From the NCBI RefSeq assembly GCF_019880585.1, contig NZ_JAINVV010000003.1, forward strand, positions 372,001 through 436,000: DNA of 64,000 nucleotides, read 5' to 3'. Below, in pieces: positions 16,899-26,722 of the stretch. Position 1 is the first letter of the stretch, and each line of letters begins with the position of its first letter. Source of the stretch: Sphingomonas colocasiae (GTDB lineage Bacteria > Pseudomonadota > Alphaproteobacteria > Sphingomonadales > Sphingomonadaceae). The translations under genes and the position numbers were made by a program. The notes below the pieces were generated by a model. It did not search any database. It was given only the letters and a program-made list of their open reading frames with translations, and had not been told where the DNA came from.

Positions 16899-18601
16899 AG
16901 AAACCGCTCGCCCTCAAGCGCATCCAGCACCCGCGCCAGTTCGGCTTGGGCATCCCGGATCAGGCGATCGTCCTGGCTGTCCAGCGCGGCTTCGAAAGTG
17001 GTGATCCACTGCCCGACGCGTTCGCGATTTTCGCCGATAAAGCCTTCGTAACACCGCTTGGCGCGTGCCAGCAGCGCCGCGTTCCGCGCGTCTTCGCGGG
17101 GGTGAAATTTCAGCGCCGCCAGCGATTCCCGGCGGCGTTCGACCTCGTCTGGCGTCATCGCATCCGCATCGTCGATAATGACCAGATTGCGCTTCAGGCC
17201 GGTTGCAGGAACAAGCACATCGACTTCGAGCAGCCCGCTGCTGTCGTAGCTGAAGCGGCATTCGACCGAAATCTGGCCCGCCGGACGCGGCGGCACCGGG
17301 ATCTTCAGTTCGCCCAGCTTCACATTGGCGGAAACGTCGCGCGCTTCGCCCTGATAGATACCGAACTGGATGGCGCTCTGGCCATCACCGATGGTGCAAT
17401 AATAGTTCACCCGGCTGATCGGTATCGGAGAGTTGCGTTCGATGATCGGAGAGAAAAGTCCGTAACGGAGGTTTCCGCGCATGTCGCGTTCGGCCTGGTC
17501 GACCCCCAGGGTGAAGGGGCAGATGTCGGTCAGGCGGATCTCGTCCAACGCCGCATCGCGCGCGAGCAGCCCGGCCTGCACCGCCGCGCCCAGCGCCACG
17601 GCATGATCGGGATGGACCGACGCATTCGGAAAACGGCCGAACATGCGCGTGATCGCGCGCCGAACGATCGGCATGCGGGTGGCCCCGCCGACCAGCACGA
17701 TCTCGCTCAGCGCTTCGGATGCGATGCCGCTGTCACGCAGCGAACGCAGAACGGGATCGCGCAACTGCGCCATCAGTGTTTCCGCATGGCTTTCGAATTC
17801 GGCCGAGCCGATGGTGGCGCTGAAGACCGTGTCGTCATGGGTCAGCGAAAAAACCGCATTGTCCCTGTCGCTGAGTTCGCGGCGCGCCCGCTCCGCGGAT
17901 ACGCGCAGCAATTCACGCAGCGCGATGGGATCGGCGCCATCGAGGCAGCCATCGGGATCGATCCGCCGACGCGCGAGATCGATCAGGCAATCGTTGAAAT
18001 CCTCGCCGCCCAGCCGATTGTTGCCGGCCGACGCGCGCACCTCGACAATCCCGTCGAACATTTCGACGATCGACACGTCGAACGTGCCGCCGCCCAGATC
18101 GAAAACCAGGAACGGCTCCCTTTCCGCCCGTTCATGCACACCGAAGGCCAGCGCGGCCGCAGTCGGCTCGTTGATCAGCCGCTCCACCTTGAGCCCCGCC
18201 AGTTCGCCGGCGCGGCGCGTCGCCTTGCGCTGCCTGTCGTTGAAATAGGCGGGAACCGTGATCACCGCGCCCGTCACCGGCTCGCCGAGAAAGGCTTCGG
18301 CGTCGTCCTTCAGGCTGCGCAGGATCAGCGCGGACAGATCCTCCGCGCCAAACTCCATCCGGCCAAGGCGTGTCGTCTGGCTGGTTCCGATATAGCGTTT
18401 GAAAACGGTCGCGGTATCGCGCGGATGGGTCGACTGCCTCTCCTTGGCGGCGGCGCCGACCAGGATGGTGTCGCCATCGACGATGCTGACGGCCGAAGGC
18501 GTCAGATATTCCCCCAAGGCATTGGGAATCAGATGCGACTGGCCGTCCCGCCAGACCGCGACCGCGCTGTTCGTGGTTCCAAGATCGATGCCGACAATCA
18601 T
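16895..18601 (-). CDS. hscC: HscC-type Hsp70 chaperone
   Basis: A 568-residue Hsp70 with complete nucleotide-binding motifs: GIDLGTTNSAVAVW, VITVPAYFNDRQR, RLINEPTAAALAFG, LVFDLGGGTFDVSIVE and IVLVGGATRMPIV. The substrate-binding domain is short (PFTLGVD... to PPRPAGQISVECRFSYDSSGLLEV), and the C-terminal lid is reduced. This is the pattern of HscC rather than DnaK or HscA. ATG at 18601 follows GGGGGAAGC and starts directly at the first beta strand. It heads a two-gene operon with the J-like protein. HscC proteins are specialised, not general, chaperones; the clients here are unknown. Confidence 0.9.
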   Translation of the reverse strand: MIVGIDLGTTNSAVAVWRDGQSHLIPNALGEYLTPSAVSIVDGDTILVGAAAKERQSTHPRDTATVFKRYIGTSQTTRLGRMEFGAEDLSALILRSLKDDAEAFLGEPVTGAVITVPAYFNDRQRKATRRAGELAGLKVERLINEPTAAALAFGVHERAEREPFLVFDLGGGTFDVSIVEMFDGIVEVRASAGNNRLGGEDFNDCLIDLARRRIDPDGCLDGADPIALRELLRVSAERARRELSDRDNAVFSLTHDDTVFSATIGSAEFESHAETLMAQLRDPVLRSLRDSGIASEALSEIVLVGGATRMPIVRRAITRMFGRFPNASVHPDHAVALGAAVQAGLLARDAALDEIRLTDICPFTLGVDQAERDMRGNLRYGLFSPIIERNSPIPISRVNYYCTIGDGQSAIQFGIYQGEARDVSANVKLGELKIPVPPRPAGQISVECRFSYDSSGLLEVDVLVPATGLKRNLVIIDDADAMTPDEVERRRESLAALKFHPREDARNAALLARAKRCYEGFIGENRERVGQWITTFEAALDSQDDRLIRDAQAELARVLDALEGERFL

Positions 18602-18766
18602 GCTTCCCCCCTGCCGATCCGAGGTAGCAGAAAGCCATCCGCTTTCCAGCCCGCCCCGGCCGCCGCCCGTTTTCCTGCCCATGCGCGAAATCTCACGCTA
18701 TACGCTTGCCACAGACACGATAAAGATTGCCGCCGGCGTGCGTGGCAATTGCCCGAAAGGACCGCC

Positions 18767-18934
18767 ATGCCGCAGATCCATCGCTACACCGAAACCGTCG
18801 TCAAGACGGGCATCAGCTTCGGATCGGCGCTCGCCATCGCGATCTCGTGGAGCGTCAACAAGTCGATCATCTGGGCGATCATCCACGGCTTCTTCTCGTG
18901 GTTCTACGTCGCCTGGTACGCGCTGACGCGCTGA
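18767..18934 (+). CDS. Small membrane protein
   Basis: A 55-residue protein with one or two hydrophobic stretches (GISFGSALAIAISW and IIWAIIHGFFSWFYVAWYAL). AAAGGACCGCC provides a ribosome binding site before the ATG. It is unlinked to its neighbours by direction or spacing. No function can be stated; similar short hypothetical membrane proteins are common in many bacteria. Confidence 0.65.
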   Translation: MPQIHRYTETVVKTGISFGSALAIAISWSVNKSIIWAIIHGFFSWFYVAWYALTR

Positions 18935-18967
18935 GCAGCGACCGGCTCGTATCGCCTACGGATCGAA

Positions 18968-18989
18968 TTGCCCTGTCCTGCGTCTAGTC
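18968..18989 (+). promoter_or_regulatory. Candidate promoter of the aldehyde oxidoreductase operon
   Basis: TTGCCC at 18968-18973 and TCTAGTC around 18983-18989 resemble the alphaproteobacterial -35/-10 pattern. The Mo-hydroxylase genes begin at 19018. Confidence 0.3.
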
Positions 18990-19017
18990 TTCAAACCCCT
19001 CGGAAGGGCAACGAAGC

Positions 19018-19656
19018 ATGACATCGGACAAATATGGCGGCATTTCGAGACGCGCGGTGCTCGGTGGCAGCGCCGCCGCCTGCGCGGCGCCGGTGGTCGC
19101 TTCGGCCGGGGCGCCGGTTCGCGGCGAACGGAGTGGCCGGCCCGGTGCCACGCTGCCCGTCACCTTCAAGGTGAACGGCAAGGAGTTGCATCTCAATCTC
19201 GATCCGCGCACCACGCTGCTCGATGCGCTGCGTGAGCATCTGCGGCTGACGGGCACGAAAAAGGGTTGCGATCACGGCCAGTGCGGCGCCTGCACCGTCA
19301 TCGTCGACGGACGGCGGATCAACAGTTGCCTGACGCTTGCGGTGATGCACGAGGGCGACGATGTCACCACGATCGAAGGCCTGGGCACACCCGAGCGGCT
19401 GCATCCGATGCAGCGCGCCTTCGTCATCCATGACGGCTATCAATGCGGCTATTGCACGCCCGGCCAGATCTGCTCGGCCGTCGCGATGCTCGACGAGATC
19501 GAGGCGGGCGTCCCCAGCCATGTGACCGAGGATCTTGCCCGCGTCTCCTTTTCGGATGCCGAAGTGCGCGAACGGATGAGCGGCAATATCTGCCGCTGCG
19601 CCGCCTATTCCAATATCGTCGCCGCGATCCGCGACGTCGCGGGAGAGAATTCGTGA
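19018..19656 (+). CDS. paoA: Periplasmic aldehyde oxidoreductase, [2Fe-2S] subunit
   Basis: A 212-residue subunit of a xanthine-dehydrogenase-family enzyme. The N-terminus has a Tat signal ([21 protein letters not shown]), so the folded complex should be exported. The plant-type [2Fe-2S] domain shows [12 protein letters not shown] and a downstream Cys (NSC); the alpha-helical second cluster domain shows [10 protein letters not shown] and NICRCAAY. The order (Fe-S, FAD, Mo) and overlapping genes match E. coli paoABC (yagTSR), which detoxifies aromatic and aliphatic aldehydes. An export chaperone (PaoD/XdhC type) is not seen next to it. Confidence 0.88.
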   Translation: MTSDKYGGISRRAVLGGSAAACAAPVVASAGAPVRGERSGRPGATLPVTFKVNGKELHLNLDPRTTLLDALREHLRLTGTKKGCDHGQCGACTVIVDGRRINSCLTLAVMHEGDDVTTIEGLGTPERLHPMQRAFVIHDGYQCGYCTPGQICSAVAMLDEIEAGVPSHVTEDLARVSFSDAEVRERMSGNICRCAAYSNIVAAIRDVAGENS

Positions 19657-20609
19657 GGCCCTTCACCTATGAGCGCGCCGCCTCTCCGGCGGCCGCCGCG
19701 CGCGCGGCGGCCGCGCATCAGGGCGCCCGCTTCATCGCCGGCGGCACCAACCTGCTCGATTTGATGAAGCTGCAGATCGAAACCCCGGCGCATCTGATCG
19801 ACGTCAATCCGCTCGGGCTCGATCAGGTGGAGGAGACCGCTCAGGGCGGGCTCCGCATCGGCGCGCTCGTCCGCAACACCGATCTTGCGGCGCATAAGCG
19901 CGTGCGCCGCGACTATCCGGTGCTCAGCCGCGCCCTGCTCGCGGGCGCCTCCGCGCAATTGCGGAACAAGGCGACGACCGCGGGCAATCTGCTCCAGCGC
20001 ACGCGCTGCCCCTATTTCTACGACACCAGCAAACCCTGCAACAAACGCCGCCCCGGCAGTGGCTGCGCGGCGATCAAGGGGTTCAACCGAAACCTGGCGA
20101 TCCTGGGCACGAGCGAAGCCTGTATCGCGACGCATCCGTCGGACATGGCGGTCGCGATGCGGCTGCTGGACGCGGTGGTGGAAACCGTGGCCCCCGACGG
20201 CAGCGCCCGCGCCATCCCGATCGCGAATTTCCACCGCCTGCCCGGCGATACCCCGCATATCGAAACCGCGCTTGTTCCCGGAGAGCTGATCACCGCCGTC
20301 ACCCTGCCCCGCCCGCTTGGCGGCACCCAGATCTATCGCAAGGTGCGCGACCGGGCATCCTATGCCTTCGCACTGGTGTCCGTAGCGGCGATATTCGGCA
20401 AGGACGGCGGGGCGCGTTTCGCGTTCGGCGGTCTGGCGCCACGCCCCTGGCGGATCGATGCGGCCGATGCGGTCGCGCGGAACGGGCCAGATGCCGTGGC
20501 CGATATCGCGCTGGCGGGCGCGACGACAACCCCGCTCAACGGCTTCAAGACCGATCTGACGCGCCGGACGCTGGCGGCGCTTTATGCGGAACGGGAGGCA
20601 CGGAAATGA
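19653..20609 (+). CDS. paoB: Periplasmic aldehyde oxidoreductase, FAD-binding subunit
   Basis: A 318-residue FAD subunit, starting at GTG 19653 and overlapping the stop of the Fe-S subunit by four bases. FAD contacts are seen in [13 protein letters not shown] (about residues 28-40) and [15 protein letters not shown]. The PaoB/YagS-specific extra [4Fe-4S] cysteines are present in [21 protein letters not shown]. The CO-dehydrogenase-type C-terminal domain follows. It links the Fe-S clusters of the first subunit to an external electron acceptor. Confidence 0.9.
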   Translation: MRPFTYERAASPAAAARAAAAHQGARFIAGGTNLLDLMKLQIETPAHLIDVNPLGLDQVEETAQGGLRIGALVRNTDLAAHKRVRRDYPVLSRALLAGASAQLRNKATTAGNLLQRTRCPYFYDTSKPCNKRRPGSGCAAIKGFNRNLAILGTSEACIATHPSDMAVAMRLLDAVVETVAPDGSARAIPIANFHRLPGDTPHIETALVPGELITAVTLPRPLGGTQIYRKVRDRASYAFALVSVAAIFGKDGGARFAFGGLAPRPWRIDAADAVARNGPDAVADIALAGATTTPLNGFKTDLTRRTLAALYAEREARK

Positions 20610-22807
20610 AGTTCGATCGCCCCGCAACCGCCAACCCCATCGATCGCGGCCGCGTGGTCGGCATCCCGCACGATCGCATCGACGGCCCGGCCAAGGTGAC
20701 GGGCAGCGCGCCCTATGCCTATGAACGCCATGATGTCGCGCCCAATGCCGCCTATGGCTGGATGGTCGGCTCCGCGATCGCGAAGGGCAGCATCAGATCG
20801 ATCGACACGCGCGACGCCGAGGCGGCGGCGGGCGTGCTCGCCGTCATCACCCACAAGAATGCGGGGCCGCTCGGCAAGGGCCGGATGAACACGGCGCATC
20901 TGCTCGGCGGCCCCAGGATCGAGCATTATGACCAGGCGCTCGCGGTGGTCGTCGCCGAGACGCTGGAACAGGCGCGCGACGCGGCCAGGCTGGTCAGGAT
21001 CGACTATGCCCGCGAGGACGGCCGCTTCGACCTGAAGGCCGAAAAGAACAAGGCGGTTCCGCCCAAGAGCGATCCCGACACCGGCGCGGGCGATTTCGCC
21101 ACCGCCTTTCCCAAGGCGGCGGTCCGGATCGACCAGACCTATACCACGCCGGATCACAGCCATGCGATGATGGAACCGCACGCGACGACCGCGGCATGGA
21201 CGGGCGGCAAGCTGACGGTGTGGACCGCGAACCAGATGATCGCCTGGGCCGTCAGGGAACTGGCGCTCACCTTCAGGATGAAGGCAGAGGACATCCATGT
21301 CATGTCCCCCTATATCGGCGGCGGTTTCGGGGCGAAGCTGTTCCTGCGCGCCGATGCCGTGCTGGCCGCGCTGGGCGCACACGCCGTCGGCCGGCCAGTG
21401 AAGGTCGCGCTGGCACGACCACAGATTCCCAACAACACCACGCATCGCCCCGCCACCATCCAGCGCATCCGGATCGGTGCGAGCAAGGATGGCGTGATCG
21501 ACGCGATCGGCCATGAAGTCTGGTCCGGCGATCTGCCCGGCGGCGGACCGGAAGTCGCGGCGCAGCAGACACGACTGCTCTATCGCGGCGTCAACCGGAT
21601 GACGGCGCATCGCCTGGCGACGCTGGACCTGCCGGAGGGCAATGCGATGCGCGCGCCGGGCGAAGCGGTCGGCCTGCTCGCGCTGGAAGTCGCGATGGAC
21701 GAACTGGCGGAGGCCTGCGGCGTCGATCCCGTCGAACTTCGCATCCGCAACGACGTCCAATATGATCCGGAGAAGGGCCCGGAGCGCCCCTTTTCGAGCC
21801 GGAAATTCGTCGAATGCCTGCGCCAGGGCGCGGATCGTTTCGGCTGGTCGCGGCGCAAGGCCGTGCCCGGCCAGGTGCGCGACGGCCGCTGGCTGGTCGG
21901 CATGGGCATGGCGTCGGCCTTTCGCAACAACCTCGTCCAGACGTCGGGCGCGCGGGTCAGCGTCGATGGCCAGGGCCGCGTCGTGGTCGAAACCGACATG
22001 ACCGATATCGGCACCGGCAGCTATACCGTGATCGCGCAGACCGCCGCCGAGATGCTCGGCGTGCCGCTGTCCGACGTCACGGTCCGGCTGGGCGACAGCC
22101 ATTATCCGGAATCGGCGGGATCGGGCGGGCAATGGGGCGCGAACAGCGCCACCGCCGGGGTCTATGCCGCCTGCGCCGCACTGCGCGGCAAGCTGGCGCA
22201 GCAGGCGGGCTTCAATGCCGAGGATGCGGTTTTCGAAGGCCGGGCGATCCGATCGGCCGGCCGGACGATCCCGCTGAAGGATGCCGCCGGCCGCCGGGGC
22301 ACCAGCGCCGAAGACAAGATCGAATTCGGCGACCTGACCGAACGCTATGCGCAAGGGACCTTCGGCGCGCATTTCTGCGAGGTCGGCGTCGACATGTTCA
22401 CGGGCGAGACGCGGGTGCGGCGCATGGGCGGCGCCTTTGCCGCAGGCCGCATCCTCAATCCGAAATCGGCGCGCAACCAGGTGATCGGCGCCATGGCGAT
22501 GGGCGTCGGCGCGGCGCTGATGGAGGAACTGACGGTCGACACGCGCTTCGGCTATTTCGTCAATCACGACATGGCCGAATATCATGTGCCCGTTCATGCC
22601 GACATTCCCGAGCAGGATGTGCTGTTCATCGAGGAACTCGACGACAAATCCTCACCCATGAAGGCCAAGGGCGTCGGCGAACTCGGCATATGCGGCGCGG
22701 GCGCGGCGGTCGCCAATGCGATCTACAATGCCTGCGGTGTCCGCATCCGCGACTATCCGCTGACGCTGGACAAGATCATCGGCGGCATGGCGGAGAAAAG
22801 AGCCTGA
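20606..22807 (+). CDS. paoC: Periplasmic aldehyde oxidoreductase, molybdenum cofactor subunit
   Basis: A 733-residue catalytic subunit of the xanthine oxidase/PaoC family, starting within the last codons of the FAD subunit. Typical segments are [15 protein letters not shown] near the N-terminus, [48 protein letters not shown] and, at the C-terminus, [14 protein letters not shown], which carries the essential active-site Glu. The protein binds molybdopterin cytosine dinucleotide and hydroxylates aldehydes to acids. It has no own signal peptide and would be carried out with the Tat-tagged Fe-S subunit. Confidence 0.92.
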   Translation: MKFDRPATANPIDRGRVVGIPHDRIDGPAKVTGSAPYAYERHDVAPNAAYGWMVGSAIAKGSIRSIDTRDAEAAAGVLAVITHKNAGPLGKGRMNTAHLLGGPRIEHYDQALAVVVAETLEQARDAARLVRIDYAREDGRFDLKAEKNKAVPPKSDPDTGAGDFATAFPKAAVRIDQTYTTPDHSHAMMEPHATTAAWTGGKLTVWTANQMIAWAVRELALTFRMKAEDIHVMSPYIGGGFGAKLFLRADAVLAALGAHAVGRPVKVALARPQIPNNTTHRPATIQRIRIGASKDGVIDAIGHEVWSGDLPGGGPEVAAQQTRLLYRGVNRMTAHRLATLDLPEGNAMRAPGEAVGLLALEVAMDELAEACGVDPVELRIRNDVQYDPEKGPERPFSSRKFVECLRQGADRFGWSRRKAVPGQVRDGRWLVGMGMASAFRNNLVQTSGARVSVDGQGRVVVETDMTDIGTGSYTVIAQTAAEMLGVPLSDVTVRLGDSHYPESAGSGGQWGANSATAGVYAACAALRGKLAQQAGFNAEDAVFEGRAIRSAGRTIPLKDAAGRRGTSAEDKIEFGDLTERYAQGTFGAHFCEVGVDMFTGETRVRRMGGAFAAGRILNPKSARNQVIGAMAMGVGAALMEELTVDTRFGYFVNHDMAEYHVPVHADIPEQDVLFIEELDDKSSPMKAKGVGELGICGAGAAVANAIYNACGVRIRDYPLTLDKIIGGMAEKRA

Positions 22808-22933
22808 AAAGGGCAAAGACACCGGTCCACGGTGATGCGGGGACCCAAATCATCGCGCACGCGTTCGAACGAAGCCGCAAGGGAACGCAGCCGATATGAT
22901 CGGCCGCTTCCGCGGCATGGACAGGAGCAGGAC

Positions 22934-23392
22934 ATGAAGCCATTCGCATTGCTTGCGACGATCGCACTTCTCGGCGGCACCGGCATCGCAGCGGCGCAGC
23001 AGCCCCAGCATCATCGCCCGCCGCCGCGCCCGCCGCTTCCCGGCCCCAATCCTGGCCACAATCCTGGCCAAGGCCCCGGCGGAAGCTGGACGACGATCGG
23101 CCACACCACCGTCGGCGCCGGCCGCGACCGCGACGTGATCCGGGTGCGCGGCAATGATCGCCATCGCCAGATCCGCGTCTGTGCGCTCAACCGCTCCATC
23201 GAGATGCGCGATCTGGACGTCCGTTTCGCCAATGGCGGACGTCAGGATATCCGCGTGCGCCAGATCATCAGAGCGGGAAGCTGCACGGCCCCCAGGGATC
23301 TGAATGGCCGGCGGCGCAACATGCAGAGCGTCCAGATTGTTTATTCGCGGATTCGCGGCATCCTGCCCGTCGTCCGCATCCAGGCGCGCTGA
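22934..23392 (+). CDS. Exported hypothetical protein (DUF2541-like)
   Basis: A 152-residue protein with a cleavable signal peptide (MKPFALLATIALLGGTGIAAAQQ). A low-complexity Pro/His/Gly stretch (about residues 24-52) precedes a compact C-terminal beta-rich domain with two cysteines (VCALNR, GSCTAP) that may form a disulfide. The domain resembles the DUF2541/YaaI fold in its layout, but this is weak. AGGAGCAGGAC lies upstream of the ATG. No role is known. Confidence 0.6.
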   Translation: MKPFALLATIALLGGTGIAAAQQPQHHRPPPRPPLPGPNPGHNPGQGPGGSWTTIGHTTVGAGRDRDVIRVRGNDRHRQIRVCALNRSIEMRDLDVRFANGGRQDIRVRQIIRAGSCTAPRDLNGRRRNMQSVQIVYSRIRGILPVVRIQAR

Positions 23393-23407
23393 TCCCGGAT
23401 CGCCGGA

Positions 23408-24136
23408 TCATTCATAGGCGAAGACCGCCGACGAATATTCGAGCCGGATCGCGGCGATGCGATCCCCCCCGGCGCCCGCTCGCCACGGGCGTCGCAAGGG
23501 TTGCACGCGCCCGTGATTGCCGATCACCCGGCCATCGTCCTGCGTCACGATCTCGTCCATCGCCGCCCATTCCAGTTCCGCGAAGCGCAGATAGACGGGC
23601 GGACGGAGCGGATAGTCGGTCACGGAAACCATGCTGCCCAGCGTCGTCATGTCGAACAATGCCCGCGCAAAGGCGAAGGGCAGCCTGATGCAGCCATGCG
23701 AAGCCGGATAACCGGGGTTCCAGCCGGCATGGAGCGCGATGCCGTCCCAGGTGAGCCGCTGCATGAAGGGCATCGGCGCATTGCTGTAGAGATTGGAGCG
23801 ATGCCACTTGGCCTTTTGCAGGATGCGGAAATCGCCGAGCGGCGTCTCCTTGCCCGGCTTGCCTGTCGAGATGCTCGAAACGCCGATCAGCGTATCGCCA
23901 CGATAGACATAGATTCGCTGGAGCGCGATGCTGATGCCGATCGTCAGCGGCGAATCGTCGGGGATGGCGGCATTCCACAGAAATTCGCCCGGCTGCAGCG
24001 AAGCCGCGGCGCGATGCAGCCGCGCCCCGGCATCGATCGGCTGTGCACCGCCCATCGCGGGCAAGGCGCACAGCCAGGCCGTCAGCATCAGCGAAACAGC
24101 CGCCAGGGCGCTCCGGGAGAACGGGACTCGGGCCAT
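23408..24136 (-). CDS. L,D-transpeptidase (YkuD domain)
   Basis: A 242-residue exported enzyme with an N-terminal signal (about residues 1-31). The catalytic YkuD signature is complete: HAGWNPGYPASHGCIRL, with the nucleophile Cys and the two His. A preceding IYVYRGDTLIGVSSISTGKPGKETPLGDFRI-type substrate-binding strand is present in the expected order. The enzyme forms 3-3 peptidoglycan cross-links or attaches proteins to the wall in the periplasm. It stands alone, convergent with the exported hypothetical gene. Confidence 0.9.
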   Translation of the reverse strand: MARVPFSRSALAAVSLMLTAWLCALPAMGGAQPIDAGARLHRAAASLQPGEFLWNAAIPDDSPLTIGISIALQRIYVYRGDTLIGVSSISTGKPGKETPLGDFRILQKAKWHRSNLYSNAPMPFMQRLTWDGIALHAGWNPGYPASHGCIRLPFAFARALFDMTTLGSMVSVTDYPLRPPVYLRFAELEWAAMDEIVTQDDGRVIGNHGRVQPLRRPWRAGAGGDRIAAIRLEYSSAVFAYE

Positions 24137-24320
24137 GACCGCAGCATTTCATCGCGGGGGGCGGACCGCAAGACATGGTTAACAAAAGCCTGAACGGATC
24201 GTCGCATCCGCGCCCGACCCTTCCCCACCCGATCGATCATGACGGATTATCGACATATGGTGTCACGGCCGCCCTTGACGGAATCATCCGCCGGGCATAG
24301 GGACGCCGCTCGCGCACCGC

Positions 24321-24396
24321 GGCCCCTTCGTCTAGCGGTCTAGGACGTCGCCCTCTCACGGCGAAAACACGGGTTCGAGTCCCGTAGGGGTCACCA
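24321..24396 (+). tRNA. tRNA-Glu (anticodon CTC)
   Basis: The cloverleaf is complete: the 7-bp acceptor stem GGCCCCT pairs with AGGGGTC (one G-U). The anticodon stem TCGCC/GGCGA encloses the loop CTCTCAC with anticodon CTC, and the T-arm CGGGTTCGAGTCCCG is canonical. CCA is encoded at 24394-24396. It reads GAG codons. Confidence 0.95.
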
Positions 24397-24704
24397 GGCT
24401 TTTCGACTGCCTGGTCCATTCAGCGCCGGGACAGATCCAAGCATCAACGAGATGTCGTCCATGGCCAGCCATGGTCCGGCTTGGGCGATATGTTCGATTA
24501 TCGGCCTTTCGGCGCAATTCGCCCCCGCATTGCAGACCACGCGCCGACTATGATGCGCCCCCTTGCGGCGGCTCCGGCCGGCCACATTGTTTCCATGGCA
24601 ATATTTGGCGGCGGCCTGACGCACGAACCGGTCCGCCGGGCGCTGATGTCTGGCGGGCGGGCGCGTTCATGCTAGGCGGCGCGGACTGTTTCGGGAGGGT
24701 TTTG
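24397..24704 (+). other. Intergenic region after tRNA-Glu
   Basis: About 308 nt between the tRNA and the DUF2490 gene. I see no coding potential, no direct repeat of the tRNA 3' end (so no attachment-site sign) and no clear terminator. GGGAGGG at the end is the ribosome binding site of the next gene. Confidence 0.5.
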
Positions 24705-25394
24705 ATGCGGTTCGGGCCTGGAAGATATTTGATCGGTGGCGCTGTGTTCGCGATCGCGCTGGCCGGGCCGGCGCGGGCCGAAGAGGATATCCAGGCCTGG
24801 GGTGCGATCGCGGCATCGGGCACGGTCAGCGGCAACCTGTTCCTGTGGCTCGAGGGGCAGAGCCGGATCACCGACGAGATCGGCGGCGGCAGCCAGATCA
24901 TCCTGCGACCGGCGATCGGTGCGCGCATCGGCAGCGACGCGCACGCGGTGGCGGGCTATGCCTATGTCCGCACGGCCCCCGCATCCGGGGCCGTGACGCA
25001 TGAGCATCGGCCCTGGCAACAGGTCCAGTTCGTGCCCGTCCGCCATGCGAACGGCATGCCGTTCATCATCAGCCGGACACGGCTGGAGCAGCGCATGATC
25101 GAGAACCGGACAGGCACCGGCTGGCGACTGCGCCAGTTCGTACGAGTGCAGCTGCCGGTGGCCAAGGACGGCAAAATCCAGGCGGTCGCGTTCACCGAAG
25201 GCTTTTTCAATCTCAACACGACCAGCTGGGGCATGCGCGACGGCGTCGACCAGTGGCGCACATTCATGGGCATGGGCTTTCCGGTGACCGGGCGCGCACG
25301 GCTGGAGCCGGGCTATCTCAACCAGCGCATCTTCCGCGCCGGCGAAGACCGCACGAACCATGTGCTCAGCGCGACGATGTTCGTGCGGCTTTAG
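24705..25394 (+). CDS. DUF2490 outer-membrane-like beta protein
   Basis: A 229-residue protein with a signal peptide ending in GPARAEE. The mature part is made of alternating strands (WLEGQSRI, IILRPAIGARI, VAGYAYVR, LRQFVRVQLPV, ARLEPGYLNQRI) and ends in a strand (LSATMFVRL) with the charged-aromatic pattern of outer-membrane barrels. This is the layout of DUF2490 proteins. GGGAGGGTTTTG precedes the ATG. Function is unknown. Confidence 0.75.
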   Translation: MRFGPGRYLIGGAVFAIALAGPARAEEDIQAWGAIAASGTVSGNLFLWLEGQSRITDEIGGGSQIILRPAIGARIGSDAHAVAGYAYVRTAPASGAVTHEHRPWQQVQFVPVRHANGMPFIISRTRLEQRMIENRTGTGWRLRQFVRVQLPVAKDGKIQAVAFTEGFFNLNTTSWGMRDGVDQWRTFMGMGFPVTGRARLEPGYLNQRIFRAGEDRTNHVLSATMFVRL

Positions 25395-25576
25395 GCGAAC
25401 GCGACCCGATGGCGCCGGCGCTGCCTGGGGACGCGGTGGCGGCCGAACTGCCGCCGCGCCGCCAGGCGGCGCTTGTCGCGCGCTTCCGCGACCGGGTGGA
25501 GCAGCGCTTCAGTCGGCCGCTCACCGCTCGCATTCCGACGGAGCGCGAGCGGCGGCGGAAATGGCGGGCCGTGAAG

Positions 25577-26470
25577 CTACTTCTGCCAGGCCCAGACATG
25601 CCCCCATTCGCTGGGCCTGCAATGCGCGGTCGGCACCCAGGTCGCGGGATCGATCACCAGCGGATCGCAACCGATCTCGAGATCGAAGCCCGCCGGGCTC
25701 TGCATGTAGAAGCCGAAGGTCCTGTCGTTGACATGGCAACCGAGCGTCGCGCTTTCGGGCACATTCGCCTGTCGCATGCGATCATGGCAGCGGCCGACAT
25801 CGAGCTGCGTCTTCATCTCCAGCATGATGTGGACACAGCCCGAGGGCGGCTGAGGAATGTCGCCGAGCGCCACCGAATGATGCCGGCCGTTATCGGCATG
25901 CATGAAGGTGAAGCCCATGCCCGGATCGGCGGGATCCTCGCTGAAGCGGAAGCGCGCGACATCGGTGTCGCCGAACCCGATTGCCTCGTAGAACCCATGG
26001 GTCTCGTCGAAGGCCGGGGCCGCGAACACGACATGGCCCATGCCCATGTCGCCGGTGACGAAGCCGCTGACCCCGGCCGGCGAGACGAAGGCAACCGTAT
26101 CCCGCCGGTCGCCATGGAAGAATTCGAGCCCATTGCCTGACGGATCGCTCGTGCGGAAAAAGGCGGAGACGCCGCGCGCGCGCGCCTCCTCCGCCGAGCC
26201 ATCGGCGACCGGACGCCCCGCCGCCGCAACCTTGCCGCGCAATAGCGCCAGTTCGCCCGCATCGCCCACTTCATAACCCGCCAGCACCAGCCGGTCGGCC
26301 GTTCCAGGCTCGATCCAGAAGCGGAATGGCCGATCGTCGATGCGATAGAGCGATATGCCGGCAAGCCCTCCGGCGCCCCGCATCGCGCCGACGATCCCGG
26401 TCAGATAATCGTCCCATGCATCGCTCCTGGTCGTTTCGATGACGACATATCCAAGCGCCTTGATCCCCAT
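25577..26470 (-). CDS. Extradiol ring-cleavage dioxygenase, BphC/HsaC type
   Basis: A 297-residue type I extradiol dioxygenase with two vicinal-oxygen-chelate halves. In the C-terminal half the iron ligands fall at the classical spacing: His146 (GMGHVVF), His214 (CVHIMLEM) and Glu265 (FDLEIG), with the acid-base His around residue 197 (GRHHSVAL) and Tyr255 (GFYMQSP). BphC of biphenyl degraders uses H146/H210/E260. The ATG at 26470 has AAGGAG nine bases upstream. It is divergent from the HsaA-like and HsaD-like genes, so the three probably hydroxylate, open and hydrolyse a ring such as the A ring of a 9,10-seco-steroid. Biphenyl-type substrates are possible. Confidence 0.88.
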   Translation of the reverse strand: MGIKALGYVVIETTRSDAWDDYLTGIVGAMRGAGGLAGISLYRIDDRPFRFWIEPGTADRLVLAGYEVGDAGELALLRGKVAAAGRPVADGSAEEARARGVSAFFRTSDPSGNGLEFFHGDRRDTVAFVSPAGVSGFVTGDMGMGHVVFAAPAFDETHGFYEAIGFGDTDVARFRFSEDPADPGMGFTFMHADNGRHHSVALGDIPQPPSGCVHIMLEMKTQLDVGRCHDRMRQANVPESATLGCHVNDRTFGFYMQSPAGFDLEIGCDPLVIDPATWVPTAHCRPSEWGHVWAWQK

Positions 26471-26722
26471 CCTCACCATCTCCTTGCCGATCGATCCTGG
26501 GGTGGCGCCCCGCCCCTCCCTGCCCGCCGGGCCGGCAGCGCCAGCACGACGGTGGACGGATGCGCCACCCGGCTCGCGCGATCCGGCAAATGCGGAATCG
26601 CAGCAGCCACGAACGGCACATATCGAAAATCTTGCCCTTTCAAAATCAAAAAATGCGCAATAGTTATCACTCATACTACGAATCATTCGGCAAACGACGT
26701 CCGACCTGAGAGGATCGCGCAA

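Noticed and set aside
20582-22597. A 671-codon open frame antisense to the molybdenum subunit gene
   Set aside because: It mirrors the coding strand of a clear PaoC gene; the protein is Arg/Ala/His-rich without motifs, as expected for an antisense frame in GC-rich DNA.
24321-24704. tRNA-Glu as an integration site for the downstream island
   Set aside because: No integrase gene and no direct repeat of the tRNA 3' end could be found in the window.
25409-25576. Possible short gene between the DUF2490 and extradiol dioxygenase genes
   Set aside because: The frame (MAPALPGDAV...) has no stop before it runs antisense through the dioxygenase gene, and no ribosome binding site or family was seen.
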